Shown here in pieces: positions 1-8,859 of a stretch of 64,000 bases of DNA. The notes below the pieces were generated by a model that worked only from the letters and a program-made list of their open reading frames with translations, was not told the DNA's origin and did no database searches. A program made the translations under genes and the position numbers. Source of the DNA: Microvirga sp. ACRRW (lineage in GTDB: Bacteria; Pseudomonadota; Alphaproteobacteria; Rhizobiales; Beijerinckiaceae); assembly GCF_022346925.1 (NCBI RefSeq), contig NZ_JAKRNJ010000007.1:1-64000 (forward strand). Reading direction: 5' to 3'. The stretch's first letter is position 1, and every line of letters starts with the position of its first letter.

Positions 1-670
1 CGGAGCCGGAGATGGTGAAGAAGGGCACGTTGGCCTCGCCCGCGACCGCGCGGGCGGTGAGTGTCTTGCCGGTGCCGGGCGGGCCGACGAGCAGCACGCC
101 GCGCGGGATGCGCCCGCCGAGACGCTGGAACTTCTGCGGATCGCGCAGAAACTCCACCACCTCCTGCAAATCCTCCTTCGCCTCGTCAATCCCCGCAACA
201 TCGTCAAACGTGACGCGGCCATGGGCCTCGGTGAGGAGCTTCGCCTTCGACTTGCCGAACCCCATGGCGCGGCCTGCGCCATTCTGCATCTGCCGCGACA
301 GGAACACCCAGGCGCCGATGAAGAGCGCGATGGGCAGGATGTTCATGAGGACGGCGATGAACCAGGGGGTCGAATCCGATTGCGGACGGGCCGTGATCTG
401 CACGCCCTTCTGCTGCAGCTTCGCGACCAGGTTGGGGTCGTTGGGCGCATAGGACGAGAAGTTTCGGCCGTCGGTATAGGTGCCGCTGATCTCCGGCCCA
501 GAGATAATCACGCTCGTGATGCGGCCGGCATCGGCGTCGCTCAAAAGCTGGCTGTAGGCGATGTCGCTGCCGCCGCCCCGTTGACCCGGGCTCTGGAAGA
601 GAGTGACGAGCGCCAGCACCAGCAGGAAAATGACAACCCACAAGGCGAAGTTGCGGAAATTTGAATTCAT
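1..670 (-). CDS. ftsH: ATP-dependent zinc metalloprotease FtsH, N-terminal part (runs off the window)
   Basis: Membrane-anchored AAA protease that degrades misassembled membrane proteins and short-lived regulators. Only the first 223 residues are inside the window, and the open frame continues past base 1. Visible parts, in order: first membrane helix at about residues 5-24, a periplasmic FtsH_ext domain (about 30-100), a second membrane helix (about 103-125), and the start of the AAA domain with Walker A GPPGTGKT at 196-203. The ATG at 668-670 begins [13 protein letters not shown], a typical FtsH start. The zinc-binding HEAGH motif would lie outside the window and was not seen. It follows tilS on the same strand after a 153-bp gap, the usual alphaproteobacterial order. 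Confidence 0.96.
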   Translation of the reverse strand, partial: MNSNFRNFALWVVIFLLVLALVTLFQSPGQRGGGSDIAYSQLLSDADAGRITSVIISGPEISGTYTDGRNFSSYAPNDPNLVAKLQQKGVQITARPQSDSTPWFIAVLMNILPIALFIGAWVFLSRQMQNGAGRAMGFGKSKAKLLTEAHGRVTFDDVAGIDEAKEDLQEVVEFLRDPQKFQRLGGRIPRGVLLVGPPGTGKTLTARAVAGEANVPFFTISGS

Positions 671-823
671 CGGATCAGGTTCTGCCCCAGAGGGAGATGA
701 AGCACGGGAAAGGCAAGAAATCTCCCCGCACGGCTAAACTCAATGTAGGCACACCATTCTCCCTTGCCAAGGGAATGCGGCGCGTATGGGGCATCATCCC
801 AAGGTCTTGGCTAAGAGAATTGG

Positions 824-1837
824 CTAACGGCCCCGTGAGCGCGGCGGTTCCGGACCGAGCTCCAGACGGCCTGCCCGGTCGAGATGGAGAAGAGCTGCCG
901 CGATCGTCAGCCGCAAGGGCTCACCTGCCCCGATGGCCTCCCTCAGGCGCTCCAGGCAGGCTTCGAGCCGCTCCAGGCGGGTGCTCTCGAAGCCAGTACG
1001 GTCCAGGGCCTGCTGCAGAATGCGTAAGGCGATCTCGAAGGGCTCTTCCACGAGGCAGGCGGCCTGGAAGGCGAATGTCCCCTCCCCAGCCTCGGGATGT
1101 GAAGCTTCCAGAGCCCGGCGGGCCTTGATCTCCAGCGCCTCCTCGACCTGGGCGGCCCGCTCGGCGAGGCGCGCCAGGCGCTCGGCGGTGAGCCCCTCCT
1201 TCTCAAGAAGAGGCATCAGTCCGCGCCATCGCACCCGGGCGAAGCGCTCGTCCGCATTGGACGGGTCGGTGACGAAGCCCCATCCATTGCGCCAGCACAG
1301 ATCGAGAAGCGCCGCCTTCGGCCAATCGAGGAGCGGCCTGACATGGACAAGGCCCTCCCGGTGCCGCTCCCGGCGCATGCCGGCCAGACCCTTGAGGCCC
1401 GATCCCTTGGCAAGGCGCATCAGGATCGTCTCGGCCTGATCGTCCTGCGTATGGGCGGTGACGAGATGGGAGGCTCCAATCTCGCGTGCCAGTTGCCCGA
1501 GAAGGCGATAGCGCGCCTCCCTCGCGGCCTCCTGCAGGCCCGTTTGCGGCTTGTCGCCCGTCCAGACGAGGGTGCGGTGGGGAAGACCTAAAGCGCTCGC
1601 CTCCTGGGCGACGAAAGCAGCCTCTTCAGCCGCTTCGGGGCGAAGGCCATGATCGACGGTAGCGACGAGAATGGGAGGGCGATGCGCAGGCGCCCAGCGG
1701 GCGAGAAGATGCATCATGGCCATGGAATCCGGCCCGCCGGAGACGGCGGCCAGAATGCCCGTGGCATGGCTCAAACTGGAAAAGTGAGGCTCCGGATCAT
1801 CGCTCCGGATCGGATCGTCAGGCGAAGGAGCGGACAC
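824..1837 (-). CDS. tilS: tRNA(Ile)-lysidine synthetase TilS
   Basis: Converts the wobble cytidine of the CAU-anticodon tRNA-Ile to lysidine using ATP and lysine, so that AUA is read as isoleucine. The protein has 337 residues. The N-type ATP pyrophosphatase P-loop SGGPDS lies near residue 34 after an LAAVSGG strand, and the family signature TAHTQDDQAET follows at about residue 110. The start is a GTG with no clear ribosome binding site, 27 bases after the cpoB stop codon, which suggests translational coupling. It is somewhat shorter than the E. coli enzyme (about 430 residues), as is common in alphaproteobacteria. Position between cpoB and ftsH is the standard arrangement. Confidence 0.95.
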   Translation of the reverse strand: MSAPSPDDPIRSDDPEPHFSSLSHATGILAAVSGGPDSMAMMHLLARWAPAHRPPILVATVDHGLRPEAAEEAAFVAQEASALGLPHRTLVWTGDKPQTGLQEAAREARYRLLGQLAREIGASHLVTAHTQDDQAETILMRLAKGSGLKGLAGMRRERHREGLVHVRPLLDWPKAALLDLCWRNGWGFVTDPSNADERFARVRWRGLMPLLEKEGLTAERLARLAERAAQVEEALEIKARRALEASHPEAGEGTFAFQAACLVEEPFEIALRILQQALDRTGFESTRLERLEACLERLREAIGAGEPLRLTIAAALLHLDRAGRLELGPEPPRSRGR

Positions 1838-1864
1838 TGTTCGCGTGCTCGGCTGTCAGCCTCG

Positions 1865-2800
1865 TCAGGTGCATTTGTTGCGCTTCTGCTCGCGCTCGGA
1901 TGCCTGGCGCACATTGGCGGAGGCTTGCGGATACTTGCGGTCCAGCTCGCCGAAGACGGCGCAGGCCCGGTCGCGGGCGCCCATGTTGTTGAGGGAGATG
2001 CCAAGACGCAGCATCGCATCGGGAGCCTTGGCGGCATCGGGATGCTCGGCGGAAACGTTCAGGAACTGCTCGGCGGCCTCCCGATGGCGACCGCGCTGAA
2101 GATAGGTTTCGCCGAGCCAGAACGTGGCCTCGGCCACCAGTCGGTCGCGCGGATTGGATTGCAGGAAACGGCGGAAGCCCATCTCGGCCCCATCGTAATC
2201 CTTCTGCGTGAAGGAGGCATAGGCCGTATCGAAATCGGCCTTGGGATTGCCGACGCTCGTCGCAGCCACGCTTGGGCCGGGGCGAGGTTGAATCGCGCCC
2301 TGCGGCATGGCCATGCCGTTGCCGACAGCGCCAGGAGCAGGCTCCCCGTCTTCCTCAATCAGCTCGCCAATGCCACCGAACTGCTCGCCCCCCTGCTCCG
2401 CTTGCGCCAGAGGCGGCGAAGCGGGCGTGGAGCCCAGCGGGCGCGGGGCGCCCGGGGCTGACGGATCCTGAGAGGGATCGTACACGTCGCTGCGGCGCTG
2501 CGGTGCCGTCTGAGGCTGGGCCTGCGGCTGCGCCGGGCGCGGAGCAGGCGTGGCCGAGGGCTTCGAGCCGCCACGGCCCGAGCTTTCCTGGAAGCGGAAC
2601 TCCACGTCCTCCTGGAACTTGCGGAGCTGGTCCTTCAGCTGGCGGTTCTCGAACTGGAGCTGCTCGAGCTGGCCGGACATCTGCCGCATCTGGTTCTCGA
2701 GGCGGTTGAGACGCACGATGGCGTCGGCCGCATCCTGCGCGGCGGCAGGGAGTGCCAGAGCAAGGCTTAGGGCGAAAAAGCTTAAGAAACGTCGAAACAT
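1865..2800 (-). CDS. cpoB: Tol-Pal system periplasmic protein CpoB (YbgF)
   Basis: Periplasmic protein that links the Tol-Pal machine to peptidoglycan synthesis during division. The open frame reaches back to 2890, but the ATG at 2800 starts MFRRFLSFFALSLALALPAAAQD, a clean Sec signal peptide with AxA cleavage, so 311 residues is preferred. Then come a coiled-coil trimerisation segment (about residues 25-70, repeated Leu/Gln/Glu), a long Pro/Gln/Ala-rich linker (about 85-160), and C-terminal tetratricopeptide repeats (about 185-305, with DFDTAYASFTQKDYDGAEMGF). The terminator just upstream, behind pal, implies that cpoB has its own promoter in 2801-2840. Confidence 0.94.
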   Translation of the reverse strand: MFRRFLSFFALSLALALPAAAQDAADAIVRLNRLENQMRQMSGQLEQLQFENRQLKDQLRKFQEDVEFRFQESSGRGGSKPSATPAPRPAQPQAQPQTAPQRRSDVYDPSQDPSAPGAPRPLGSTPASPPLAQAEQGGEQFGGIGELIEEDGEPAPGAVGNGMAMPQGAIQPRPGPSVAATSVGNPKADFDTAYASFTQKDYDGAEMGFRRFLQSNPRDRLVAEATFWLGETYLQRGRHREAAEQFLNVSAEHPDAAKAPDAMLRLGISLNNMGARDRACAVFGELDRKYPQASANVRQASEREQKRNKCT

Positions 2801-2840
2801 GCTGGATACCGTTAAAGGTCGTTGAGCGACCGTGCCGATA

Positions 2841-2879
2841 ACACAAAAGCGCCGCCACGGCGATAATGTGGCGGCGCTT
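2841..2879 (-). terminator. Rho-independent terminator of pal
   Basis: A perfect 12-bp stem, AAGCGCCGCCAC (2847-2858) against GTGGCGGCGCTT (2868-2879), with a 9-base loop. On the minus strand it is followed by TTTTGTG. It lies 31 bases after the pal stop codon and before cpoB, so most pal transcripts should end here. Confidence 0.85.
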
Positions 2880-2909
2880 CTGAGTTTCACATTTCAGTGG
2901 TTTGCAGAT

Positions 2910-3401
2910 TTACGCGCCGGCTCCGCCACCGAGGACGGTGACCGCGCGGCGGTTCTGCGACCAGCACGAGATGTCGTTGCAGACGGCCACCGGGCGCTCC
3001 TTGCCGTAGGAGACCACGCGGAAGCGGTTGGCCGGAATGCCGCGCGAGATCAGGTAGTCACGCGCGGTCTGGGCGCGGCGGGCCGAAAGCGAGAAGTTGT
3101 ACTCGCGGGTGCCGCGCTCGTCCGCATGGCCTTCGAGGATGAAGGTGTAGTTCGGATAGCGCTGCAGCCATTGGGCCTGCTTGTCGAGGGTGGCCACCGC
3201 CGTGGGGGTGAGATCGGTCGAATCGGTCTCGAAGAACACGCGGTCGCCGACATTCACGACGAAGTCCTGGGCGCTGCCGGGGGTAGCGGCGCCGCCGGCG
3301 CCGAAACCGTCGGCCATGCCGTCTTTATTGGAAGAACAGGCTGCGGCTCCGAGGGCGAGAACCATGGCAGCAGCGAATTTGACGGCGCGCAGCGACATCA
3401 T
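2910..3401 (-). CDS. pal: Peptidoglycan-associated lipoprotein Pal
   Basis: Outer-membrane lipoprotein that binds peptidoglycan and TolB, anchoring the outer membrane at the division septum. An AAGGAG ribosome binding site lies 8 bases before the ATG at 3401 but only 2 bases before an upstream ATG at 3407, so the 163-residue form (MMSLRAVKF) is chosen. A lipoprotein signal ends at Cys22 (LALGAAAC). The OmpA-type peptidoglycan-binding domain fills the C-terminal half, with LEGHADERGTREYN and LSARRAQTARDYL carrying the expected Asp and Arg residues. In most relatives pal directly follows tolB. Here two genes on the other strand separate them. Confidence 0.96.
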   Translation of the reverse strand: MMSLRAVKFAAAMVLALGAAACSSNKDGMADGFGAGGAATPGSAQDFVVNVGDRVFFETDSTDLTPTAVATLDKQAQWLQRYPNYTFILEGHADERGTREYNFSLSARRAQTARDYLISRGIPANRFRVVSYGKERPVAVCNDISCWSQNRRAVTVLGGGAGA

Positions 3402-3624
3402 TGGCATTACTCCTTACACATACGTTTGCCGAACGTTGTGTGCGTTATATCGGGCGGATGGTTAAAGGAGGGTTCCGTCAACCTTCTGAGGGACTGCCGG
3501 AATTAAGGTCAATTATGGCCAAGTTGTGGAAGTTGCGCTTAAGGTTAACAGGTTGTGAAGAAGGGTTTCGCCTCTTGTTCGCCCCAATCATGCGTCGAAT
3601 CCCCGTCTTGAGCGTTGAGAGGTC

Positions 3625-5145
3625 ATGAATCTCATCAAGAACCAGCCCGGCCTGTCGGCTCAACCCTATCGCGCGGCCTTGGACGAGCTCCGGATGGAAC
3701 GGGCCTTCTCGCGCATCGCCGACAGCGACCTGCGCCAGGGCAACGCCATCCGGCTTCTCAAGGACGCCAAGGAAAACTACCCGGCCTGGCTCGAGGCAAT
3801 CCGGTCCGCCCAGGACGTGATCCATTTCGAGAACTTCATCATCGCCAATGACGATACCGGCCGAATGTTCGCGGAGGCGCTCATGGAGCGTGCGCGCGCA
3901 GGCGTGAAGGTGCGCGTGCTCTACGATTGGCTGGGCTCGTCCTTTCGCGCCCTGCCCGCCTTCTGGCGCCGCCTGCGCGATGCGGGGGTGGAAACGCGGG
4001 TGTTCAACCCGCCGCGTCTGATCGACCCGTTCTGGATCCGCCGCAACCACCGCAAGCTGATCACTGTGGACGGTCGTATCGGCTTCGTCTCAGGCCTTTG
4101 CATCTCCGACAGCTGGGAGGGCGGCAAGGAAGGCGATAAGGAAAGAGAACCCTGGCGCGACACAGGCATCGCGGTGGAAGGCCCGATGGTGGGCGACCTC
4201 GATGCAGCTTTCGCGGATAGCTGGGTGATCGCAGGGATGCGGCCGATCCCGAAATCGGAGCTTGCCCAGGCCGAGGCGATTCCGCATGCGGGCAGCACCG
4301 CCGCGCGTCTCATCAGCGGCGAGCCCGGCATGTTCCGCACCTACCGGGTCGACCAGTTCATCGCCGCGACCGCGCAGCGAAACCTGTGGCTCACGGACGC
4401 CTATTTCGTCGCCACCACATCCTATGTGCAGGCATTGGGCGAAGCTGCGCGCGATGGCGTGGACGTGCGCCTGCTCGTGCCGGGCACGAGCGACGTTCCA
4501 GCCTTGCAGCCCATCGTGCGCGCGGGCTACCGCTCCCTCATTGAAGCGGGCATTCGCGTGTATGAGTGGAACGGCTCGATGCTGCACGCTAAGACCGCCG
4601 TGGTGGACGGGCGCTGGGCGCGCGTGGGCTCCACCAATCTCAACTTCGCGAGCTGGGCCACCAACTGGGAGCTCGACGTCATTGTCGAGGATACGGCTTT
4701 CGCCGAGGCCATGGAGGCGATGTACCTGGAGGATCTCGCCAACGCCACCGAGATCGTGCCCGGCTGGCAGGCCCGCCGCAGGCGCGCGAAGAAGATGCGC
4801 TCCAAGCGCGGCCAGCGCCTGAAGCGCGGTGGCGTGCGCAGGCTTGCCGCCGGCGCGCTCGCCTTGTCGAACAGCATCGGCAAGGCCATGGGATCGCGCT
4901 CGCTGACAGCGACCGAGACCAGCAGCATCGCCATCATCGGCTTCGCGCTGCTAGCGCTTGCGGTGCTCACCATCGTGGTTCCCGCCATCGTCGTTACGCC
5001 GGTCGTGATCGGGCTCGTCTGGTTTGCGCTGGCCCTTCTCATCCGCGCTTTCCGCATCAAGCGACGCATGCGCCTCAGACGCCGCAAGATGGCGATCCGT
5101 CGCCGCTTGAGCAAAATTCGGGCAGAAACCCCCGCTGGAAAATAA
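3625..5145 (+). CDS. Phospholipase D-like / cardiolipin synthase family protein
   Basis: Member of the PLD superfamily, probably a phospholipid synthase or phospholipase at the inner membrane. It has 506 residues and two HKD motifs: H142-R-K144 to D149 (NHRKLITVDG) and H321-A-K323 to D328 (LHAKTAVVDG, followed by VGSTNLN). Both catalytic sets are intact. Classical bacterial cardiolipin synthases carry two N-terminal membrane helices. This one starts with a soluble region and instead has a hydrophobic segment near residues 425-470, followed by an Arg/Lys-rich tail. It runs opposite to pal and is 72 bases upstream of an HdeD-like gene on the same strand, probably one transcript. The exact substrate cannot be told from sequence. 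Confidence 0.85.
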   Translation: MNLIKNQPGLSAQPYRAALDELRMERAFSRIADSDLRQGNAIRLLKDAKENYPAWLEAIRSAQDVIHFENFIIANDDTGRMFAEALMERARAGVKVRVLYDWLGSSFRALPAFWRRLRDAGVETRVFNPPRLIDPFWIRRNHRKLITVDGRIGFVSGLCISDSWEGGKEGDKEREPWRDTGIAVEGPMVGDLDAAFADSWVIAGMRPIPKSELAQAEAIPHAGSTAARLISGEPGMFRTYRVDQFIAATAQRNLWLTDAYFVATTSYVQALGEAARDGVDVRLLVPGTSDVPALQPIVRAGYRSLIEAGIRVYEWNGSMLHAKTAVVDGRWARVGSTNLNFASWATNWELDVIVEDTAFAEAMEAMYLEDLANATEIVPGWQARRRRAKKMRSKRGQRLKRGGVRRLAAGALALSNSIGKAMGSRSLTATETSSIAIIGFALLALAVLTIVVPAIVVTPVVIGLVWFALALLIRAFRIKRRMRLRRRKMAIRRRLSKIRAETPAGK

Positions 5146-5217
5146 AGGAAACCGGTTGCCAAGCTCCGGCATTGGGAGGATGCTTCTCCGCGAAGGGGCT
5201 GATCGAAGGAGACGACG

Positions 5218-5835
5218 ATGACTGCCGGAACCTCCAACCCTTCTTATGATCCGTTCTATCGCGCCGAATCCATGAGTGCGCTTCTTGCGCGCAACTGGTG
5301 GGCCATGGCGCTTCGCGGCGTGTTCGCCGTGATCTTCGCGCTGATCGCCTTTTTCTTGCCGGGCGCGACGATCCTGTCCCTCGTCTTGTTCTTCTCGGCC
5401 TACATGCTGGTCGACGGCGTGTTCGGCATCATCTCGGGCATCCGTGCCGCTTCGCGCCAGGAGCGTTGGGGCCTGTTGATCCTAGGCGGCATCCTCAACA
5501 TCCTTGCCGGTGTCGTCGCCTTCATGATGCCGGGATTGACGGTGCTGTTCTTCGTCACGCTGCTTGCCGTCTGGTCCCTGGTCACCGGCATCTTGACTGT
5601 TGCCGCCGCCTTCAAGTTGAACCCGGCTTTCGGACGCGGCTGGCTGGTTTTCAGCGGCCTCATCTCGGTGTTGTTCGGTGTGGCGCTTCTGATCGCGCCT
5701 CTCATCGGCGCCGTGGTACTGACCTGGTGGCTCGGCGCCTATGCAATGGTCTTCGGCATCGCGCTCATTGCGTTCGCACTCAAGCTGCGCAGCCGGAAGG
5801 ACGCGCTCATCGATAACGCTGCGCTGCATGCGTGA
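5218..5835 (+). CDS. HdeD family (DUF308) membrane protein
   Basis: A 205-residue integral membrane protein with six predicted hydrophobic segments, for example residues 24-45 (WWAMALRGVFAVIFALIAFFL) and repeats of the LxLGGILNILAGVVAF type. The pattern matches the HdeD/DUF308 family, named for an acid-resistance protein of E. coli, though the molecular role is unknown. AAGGAG stands 6 bases before the ATG. It follows the PLD-like gene closely and ends in a hairpin shared with tolB. The two-gene cassette is read opposite to the tol genes and is probably a stress or envelope-lipid module inserted into the Tol-Pal locus. Confidence 0.85.
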   Translation: MTAGTSNPSYDPFYRAESMSALLARNWWAMALRGVFAVIFALIAFFLPGATILSLVLFFSAYMLVDGVFGIISGIRAASRQERWGLLILGGILNILAGVVAFMMPGLTVLFFVTLLAVWSLVTGILTVAAAFKLNPAFGRGWLVFSGLISVLFGVALLIAPLIGAVVLTWWLGAYAMVFGIALIAFALKLRSRKDALIDNAALHA

Positions 5836-5841
5836 ATGAAA

Positions 5842-5870
5842 AAGGGGCGCCGATTGAGCGCCCCTTCGTT
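5842..5870. terminator. Bidirectional terminator between the HdeD-like gene and tolB
   Basis: A 9-bp stem, AAGGGGCGC (5842-5850) and GCGCCCCTT (5858-5866), with a 7-base loop. A-rich and T-rich flanks on both sides fit termination of the plus-strand HdeD-like gene and of minus-strand tolB, which converge here. Confidence 0.8.
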
Positions 5871-5874
5871 TCTC

Positions 5875-7242
5875 TTACTGTCGCGTCTCACTGAGCAGCG
5901 GAGACCAGGTCGGGTCCGACGCGAAGGACGGCGTCGGCACGGGCTGCTCCACGCGGCCGGTGACGTCGACCATGTAGAGCTTGCCGCCGGACTGACCGCC
6001 CGGGTCACGGAAGAACAGGATGTACTGGCCGTTCGGCGCCCAAACTGGGCTCTCATTGTGGAAGCCTTCCGTCAGGATGCGTTCGCCCGATCCGTCCGGC
6101 TTCATGATGCCGATGGCGAAGCCGCCGGAATGCTGCTTGGTGAAGGCGATGTAATCGCCGCGCGGCGACCAGGCCGGCTGCGAATAAGAGCCGTCGCCGA
6201 ACGAGATGCGGCGCTGGTTGGAGCCGTCGGCATTCATCGCATAGATTTGCTGCTTGCCGCCGCGATCGCTCTCGAACACGATCTGCGAACCGTCCGGCGA
6301 GAACGATGGCGAGGTGTCGATGGCGCCCGTCGAGGTGAGGCGCGTGGTGGCCTGCGAGCCGAGATTCATCAGGTAGATATTGGCGTTACCGCCCTGCTGC
6401 AGGCTCATGACGATGCGCTGTCCGTCGGGCGCGAAGCGCGGCGACGACGTCATGTCGGGGAAGTTGCCGACGATCTGCCGGGCGCCGGTTTCGAGATTGA
6501 TCACCTGCACGCGCGGCTGCTGGCCTTCCGTCTGCGACATGTAGGTGATCTCCTGCGTCACCGGCGAGTATCGCGGCGTGACGACGAGGTTTTCGCCTTG
6601 CGTCAGATAGCGCACATTGGCGCCGTCCTGATCCATGATGGCGAGACGCTTGCGGCGGTTCTCCTTGGGGCCCGACTCTTCGACGAACACGATGCGCGTA
6701 TCGAAGAAGCCGCCGACACCGGTGATCTTCGTATAGACCGCATCGGAGATGATGTGGCCGACGCGGCGCCAGAAATTGGCGTCCGTCACGTATTGCTGGC
6801 CCGTGAGCTGCTGGCCGGAATCGATGTCCCAAAGGCGGAACTCTGCGCGAAGGCGTCCCGAGGGATCGCGCGACACGCGGCCTGTCACGAGCGCCTGCGC
6901 GCCCGCCATCTTCCATGCATCGAAACGCGGCGCTGCATCGAAGGACGGACGCTCCGGGAAACGCGACCTGTCGAGCGGCGCGAAATAGCCGGAACGCTGG
7001 AGATTGTTGGCGATAATGCCGGACACGCGCTGGCCGAGATCACCCTCGCCCGAGAAATCGGCGACGGCAATCGGCATGGGCTGGAACTGCCCACCCGGGC
7101 CAATACGAAGAGATAATTGCGCGGAAGCTTCAGGTGCCGCCACGACGAAAGCGCCAATGAAACAGAATGCTGCGAGCACAGCGTTGAGCAAAGACGACCG
7201 AAGAGGCATGTTCATATCCATTGCGTGGTCATGAGGTGTCAT
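5875..7242 (-). CDS. tolB: Tol-Pal system periplasmic protein TolB
   Basis: Periplasmic beta-propeller that connects the TolQRA inner-membrane motor to Pal. About 455 residues from the ATG at 7242, which is 13 bases after tolA. In-frame ATGs at 7221, 7215 and 7209 are alternatives, and none has a strong ribosome binding site. A signal peptide ([19 protein letters not shown], cleaved near ASAQ) is followed by the TolB N-terminal domain and then by five propeller repeats of the PxFSPDGxxIVF type ([48 protein letters not shown]). It is the last gene of the tolQRAB unit and ends at a strong hairpin. Confidence 0.96.
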   Translation of the reverse strand: MTPHDHAMDMNMPLRSSLLNAVLAAFCFIGAFVVAAPEASAQLSLRIGPGGQFQPMPIAVADFSGEGDLGQRVSGIIANNLQRSGYFAPLDRSRFPERPSFDAAPRFDAWKMAGAQALVTGRVSRDPSGRLRAEFRLWDIDSGQQLTGQQYVTDANFWRRVGHIISDAVYTKITGVGGFFDTRIVFVEESGPKENRRKRLAIMDQDGANVRYLTQGENLVVTPRYSPVTQEITYMSQTEGQQPRVQVINLETGARQIVGNFPDMTSSPRFAPDGQRIVMSLQQGGNANIYLMNLGSQATTRLTSTGAIDTSPSFSPDGSQIVFESDRGGKQQIYAMNADGSNQRRISFGDGSYSQPAWSPRGDYIAFTKQHSGGFAIGIMKPDGSGERILTEGFHNESPVWAPNGQYILFFRDPGGQSGGKLYMVDVTGRVEQPVPTPSFASDPTWSPLLSETRQ

Positions 7243-7255
7243 CGAAGCGAGGGAC

Positions 7256-8368
7256 TCAGATCTGGTTGGTATCGAATTCGATATTCCAGAGCTTCCACTC
7301 ATTGTAGTACGGCGCGAACTTCGCCGGGATATTGTAAGGGGCGCAGCGTCGCACGGCACGCAAAGCAGCTTCAGCGGTGCTCCTGTCGATCTGATTAGGA
7401 CCAGAGCGAAGAATCTTGGGCTCTGTGGCAAGACTGCCGTCCTGATTGAAGCGCACGTCCAAAACCGGGAGCATGACCGTTCCGCCTGCAGCGCCGATGG
7501 GCGGCTGATAGCAACGTTCCATTTGCTCCTTTAAGAGCCCTCCAAGAGCATCCCGCATGCTCGGATTGAGCTTCGGAGCCGTGCCGGTCTGCGTGCCGAG
7601 CGAGGCCTGCTTGTTCACTTCCGCGCCAGTGGAACCAGTCGACCGGCTCTTGTCCTTGTTGTCGAGGAACTGCTTCAGGTCGCCCATGTCGAGCTTCTTC
7701 GCGACCTGAGCTTCCTTGCGCGCTTTCGCCTCGGCTTCTTCCTTGGCCTTCGCGTCAGCAACCTTCTTGGCTTCTGCTTCGGCTTTCGCCTTTGCTTCGG
7801 CCTCGGCCTTCTCCTTGGCCTTCGCTTCCGCGACGCGCTTGGCCTCGGCGTCCGCCTTTGCCTTCGCTTCAGCTTTGGCTTTCGCCTCCGCTTCGGCCTT
7901 TGCCTGCTCGATCTTTGCGTTCTCGATGGCTTCGGCCTCAGCCTTCTCGGCCGCTTTCTTCTCTTCTTCCGCCTTGGCTTCCGCAGCTTTCTGCGCCGCG
8001 GCCTTGGCGGCGGCAGCCGCGGCAGCAGCGGCGGCTTCCTGCTCGGCAACCTTCATGTCGTCGGGACGCTTCGGAGGAGCCGGCGCGTTGGTCTTGTCTT
8101 CGCCAGGCGCGTTCTGCTCGACCTTGTCGGCGACGCGGTCGGCGCGCGGCTTCGGCGTCGGCTGAACGCTCTTGGCATCCGTCTCGCCCTTGGTGATCTG
8201 CGAGAACTGATTGTCGGTGATGACCTCGACGGGGATGCCTTCCTGCGCGTCGGGGAATTCGGCGGCGAAAGGCAAGCCGATCAGGGCAGCCGCCAGCAAC
8301 GTCACATGCGTGACGCCGGAGACCCAGAAGCCCGGTTCGGATGGGTTGAATTTCAGCTTCAACGCCAC
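7256..8368 (-). CDS. tolA: Tol-Pal system protein TolA
   Basis: Inner-membrane protein that spans the periplasm and transmits TolQR-driven force. It has 370 residues. Domain I holds one membrane helix (about residues 14-35). Domain II, about residues 110-235, is a low-complexity Ala/Lys/Glu helix made of repeated [16 protein letters not shown] units. Domain III, about 280-370, matches the TonB/TolA C-terminal fold with paired cysteines (ERCYQPP and RRCAPYN). It lies between tolR and tolB with short gaps, so it is probably cotranscribed with them. The repeated tract creates long open frames on the opposite strand that are not genes. Confidence 0.93.
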   Translation of the reverse strand: MALKLKFNPSEPGFWVSGVTHVTLLAAALIGLPFAAEFPDAQEGIPVEVITDNQFSQITKGETDAKSVQPTPKPRADRVADKVEQNAPGEDKTNAPAPPKRPDDMKVAEQEAAAAAAAAAAKAAAQKAAEAKAEEEKKAAEKAEAEAIENAKIEQAKAEAEAKAKAEAKAKADAEAKRVAEAKAKEKAEAEAKAKAEAEAKKVADAKAKEEAEAKARKEAQVAKKLDMGDLKQFLDNKDKSRSTGSTGAEVNKQASLGTQTGTAPKLNPSMRDALGGLLKEQMERCYQPPIGAAGGTVMLPVLDVRFNQDGSLATEPKILRSGPNQIDRSTAEAALRAVRRCAPYNIPAKFAPYYNEWKLWNIEFDTNQI

Positions 8369-8400
8369 GTTTTCTTGCCCCTTACCACCAATCGAACGTC

Positions 8401-8841
8401 TTACTGCGCCACCTCGGTCACGAGCGCGACGCGCTTGTAGCCTGCGGTCGTCACGATGCTCATGATCTGGGCGACGCGCCCGTAATCTACCTTCTTGTCG
8501 CCTCGCACGAAGACGCGCTCGTCGAAGCCCGACTTCGACACTTCGGCGAGCTTGCCGACGATGGCGTCATCGGTCAGCTCGGTCTCGCCGAGGAAAACCT
8601 GTCCCGTCGCCTTGATGGAGAGCGTGACGGGCTTGGCATCCGAGTTCAGAGGTGCTGCCTTCGTCTGCGGCAGATCGAGCGGAACGCCTGCGGTCATCAT
8701 CGGTGCCGCCACCATGAAGATGATGAGCAACACCAGCATGACGTCGATGAACGGCGTCATGTTGATCTCGTTGATCGCGCCGCCGCGCTTCCCGCGTCTG
8801 CGACGACGCCCGCCTCCGTTTCCTGCTGCAACCATGGCCAT
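8401..8841 (-). CDS. tolR: Tol-Pal system protein TolR (ExbD family)
   Basis: Proton-channel partner of TolQ. It has 146 residues: a short Arg/Gly-rich cytoplasmic start, then the membrane segment NMTPFIDVMLVLLIIFMVAAP with the essential aspartate at about residue 33, then a periplasmic domain. The sequence AAGGATC is about 8-10 bases before the ATG at 8841, and a second ATG two codons later is less well placed. There are only 18 bases between tolQ and tolR and 32 between tolR and tolA. Confidence 0.95.
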   Translation of the reverse strand: MAMVAAGNGGGRRRRRGKRGGAINEINMTPFIDVMLVLLIIFMVAAPMMTAGVPLDLPQTKAAPLNSDAKPVTLSIKATGQVFLGETELTDDAIVGKLAEVSKSGFDERVFVRGDKKVDYGRVAQIMSIVTTAGYKRVALVTEVAQ

Positions 8842-8859
8842 GGCTTAAAGATCCTTATC

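Noticed and set aside
3537..3555. TTAA-GG-TTAA motif upstream of the phospholipase D-like gene as a CtrA box
   Set aside because: The half-sites are 2 bases apart rather than 7, so it does not fit the consensus. The same applies to the similar motif at 31921-31930.
7716..8165. Long Ala/Ser/Phe-rich open frames opposite tolA
   Set aside because: They are products of the repetitive Lys/Ala/Glu codons of TolA domain II read in other frames, with low complexity and no ribosome binding site.
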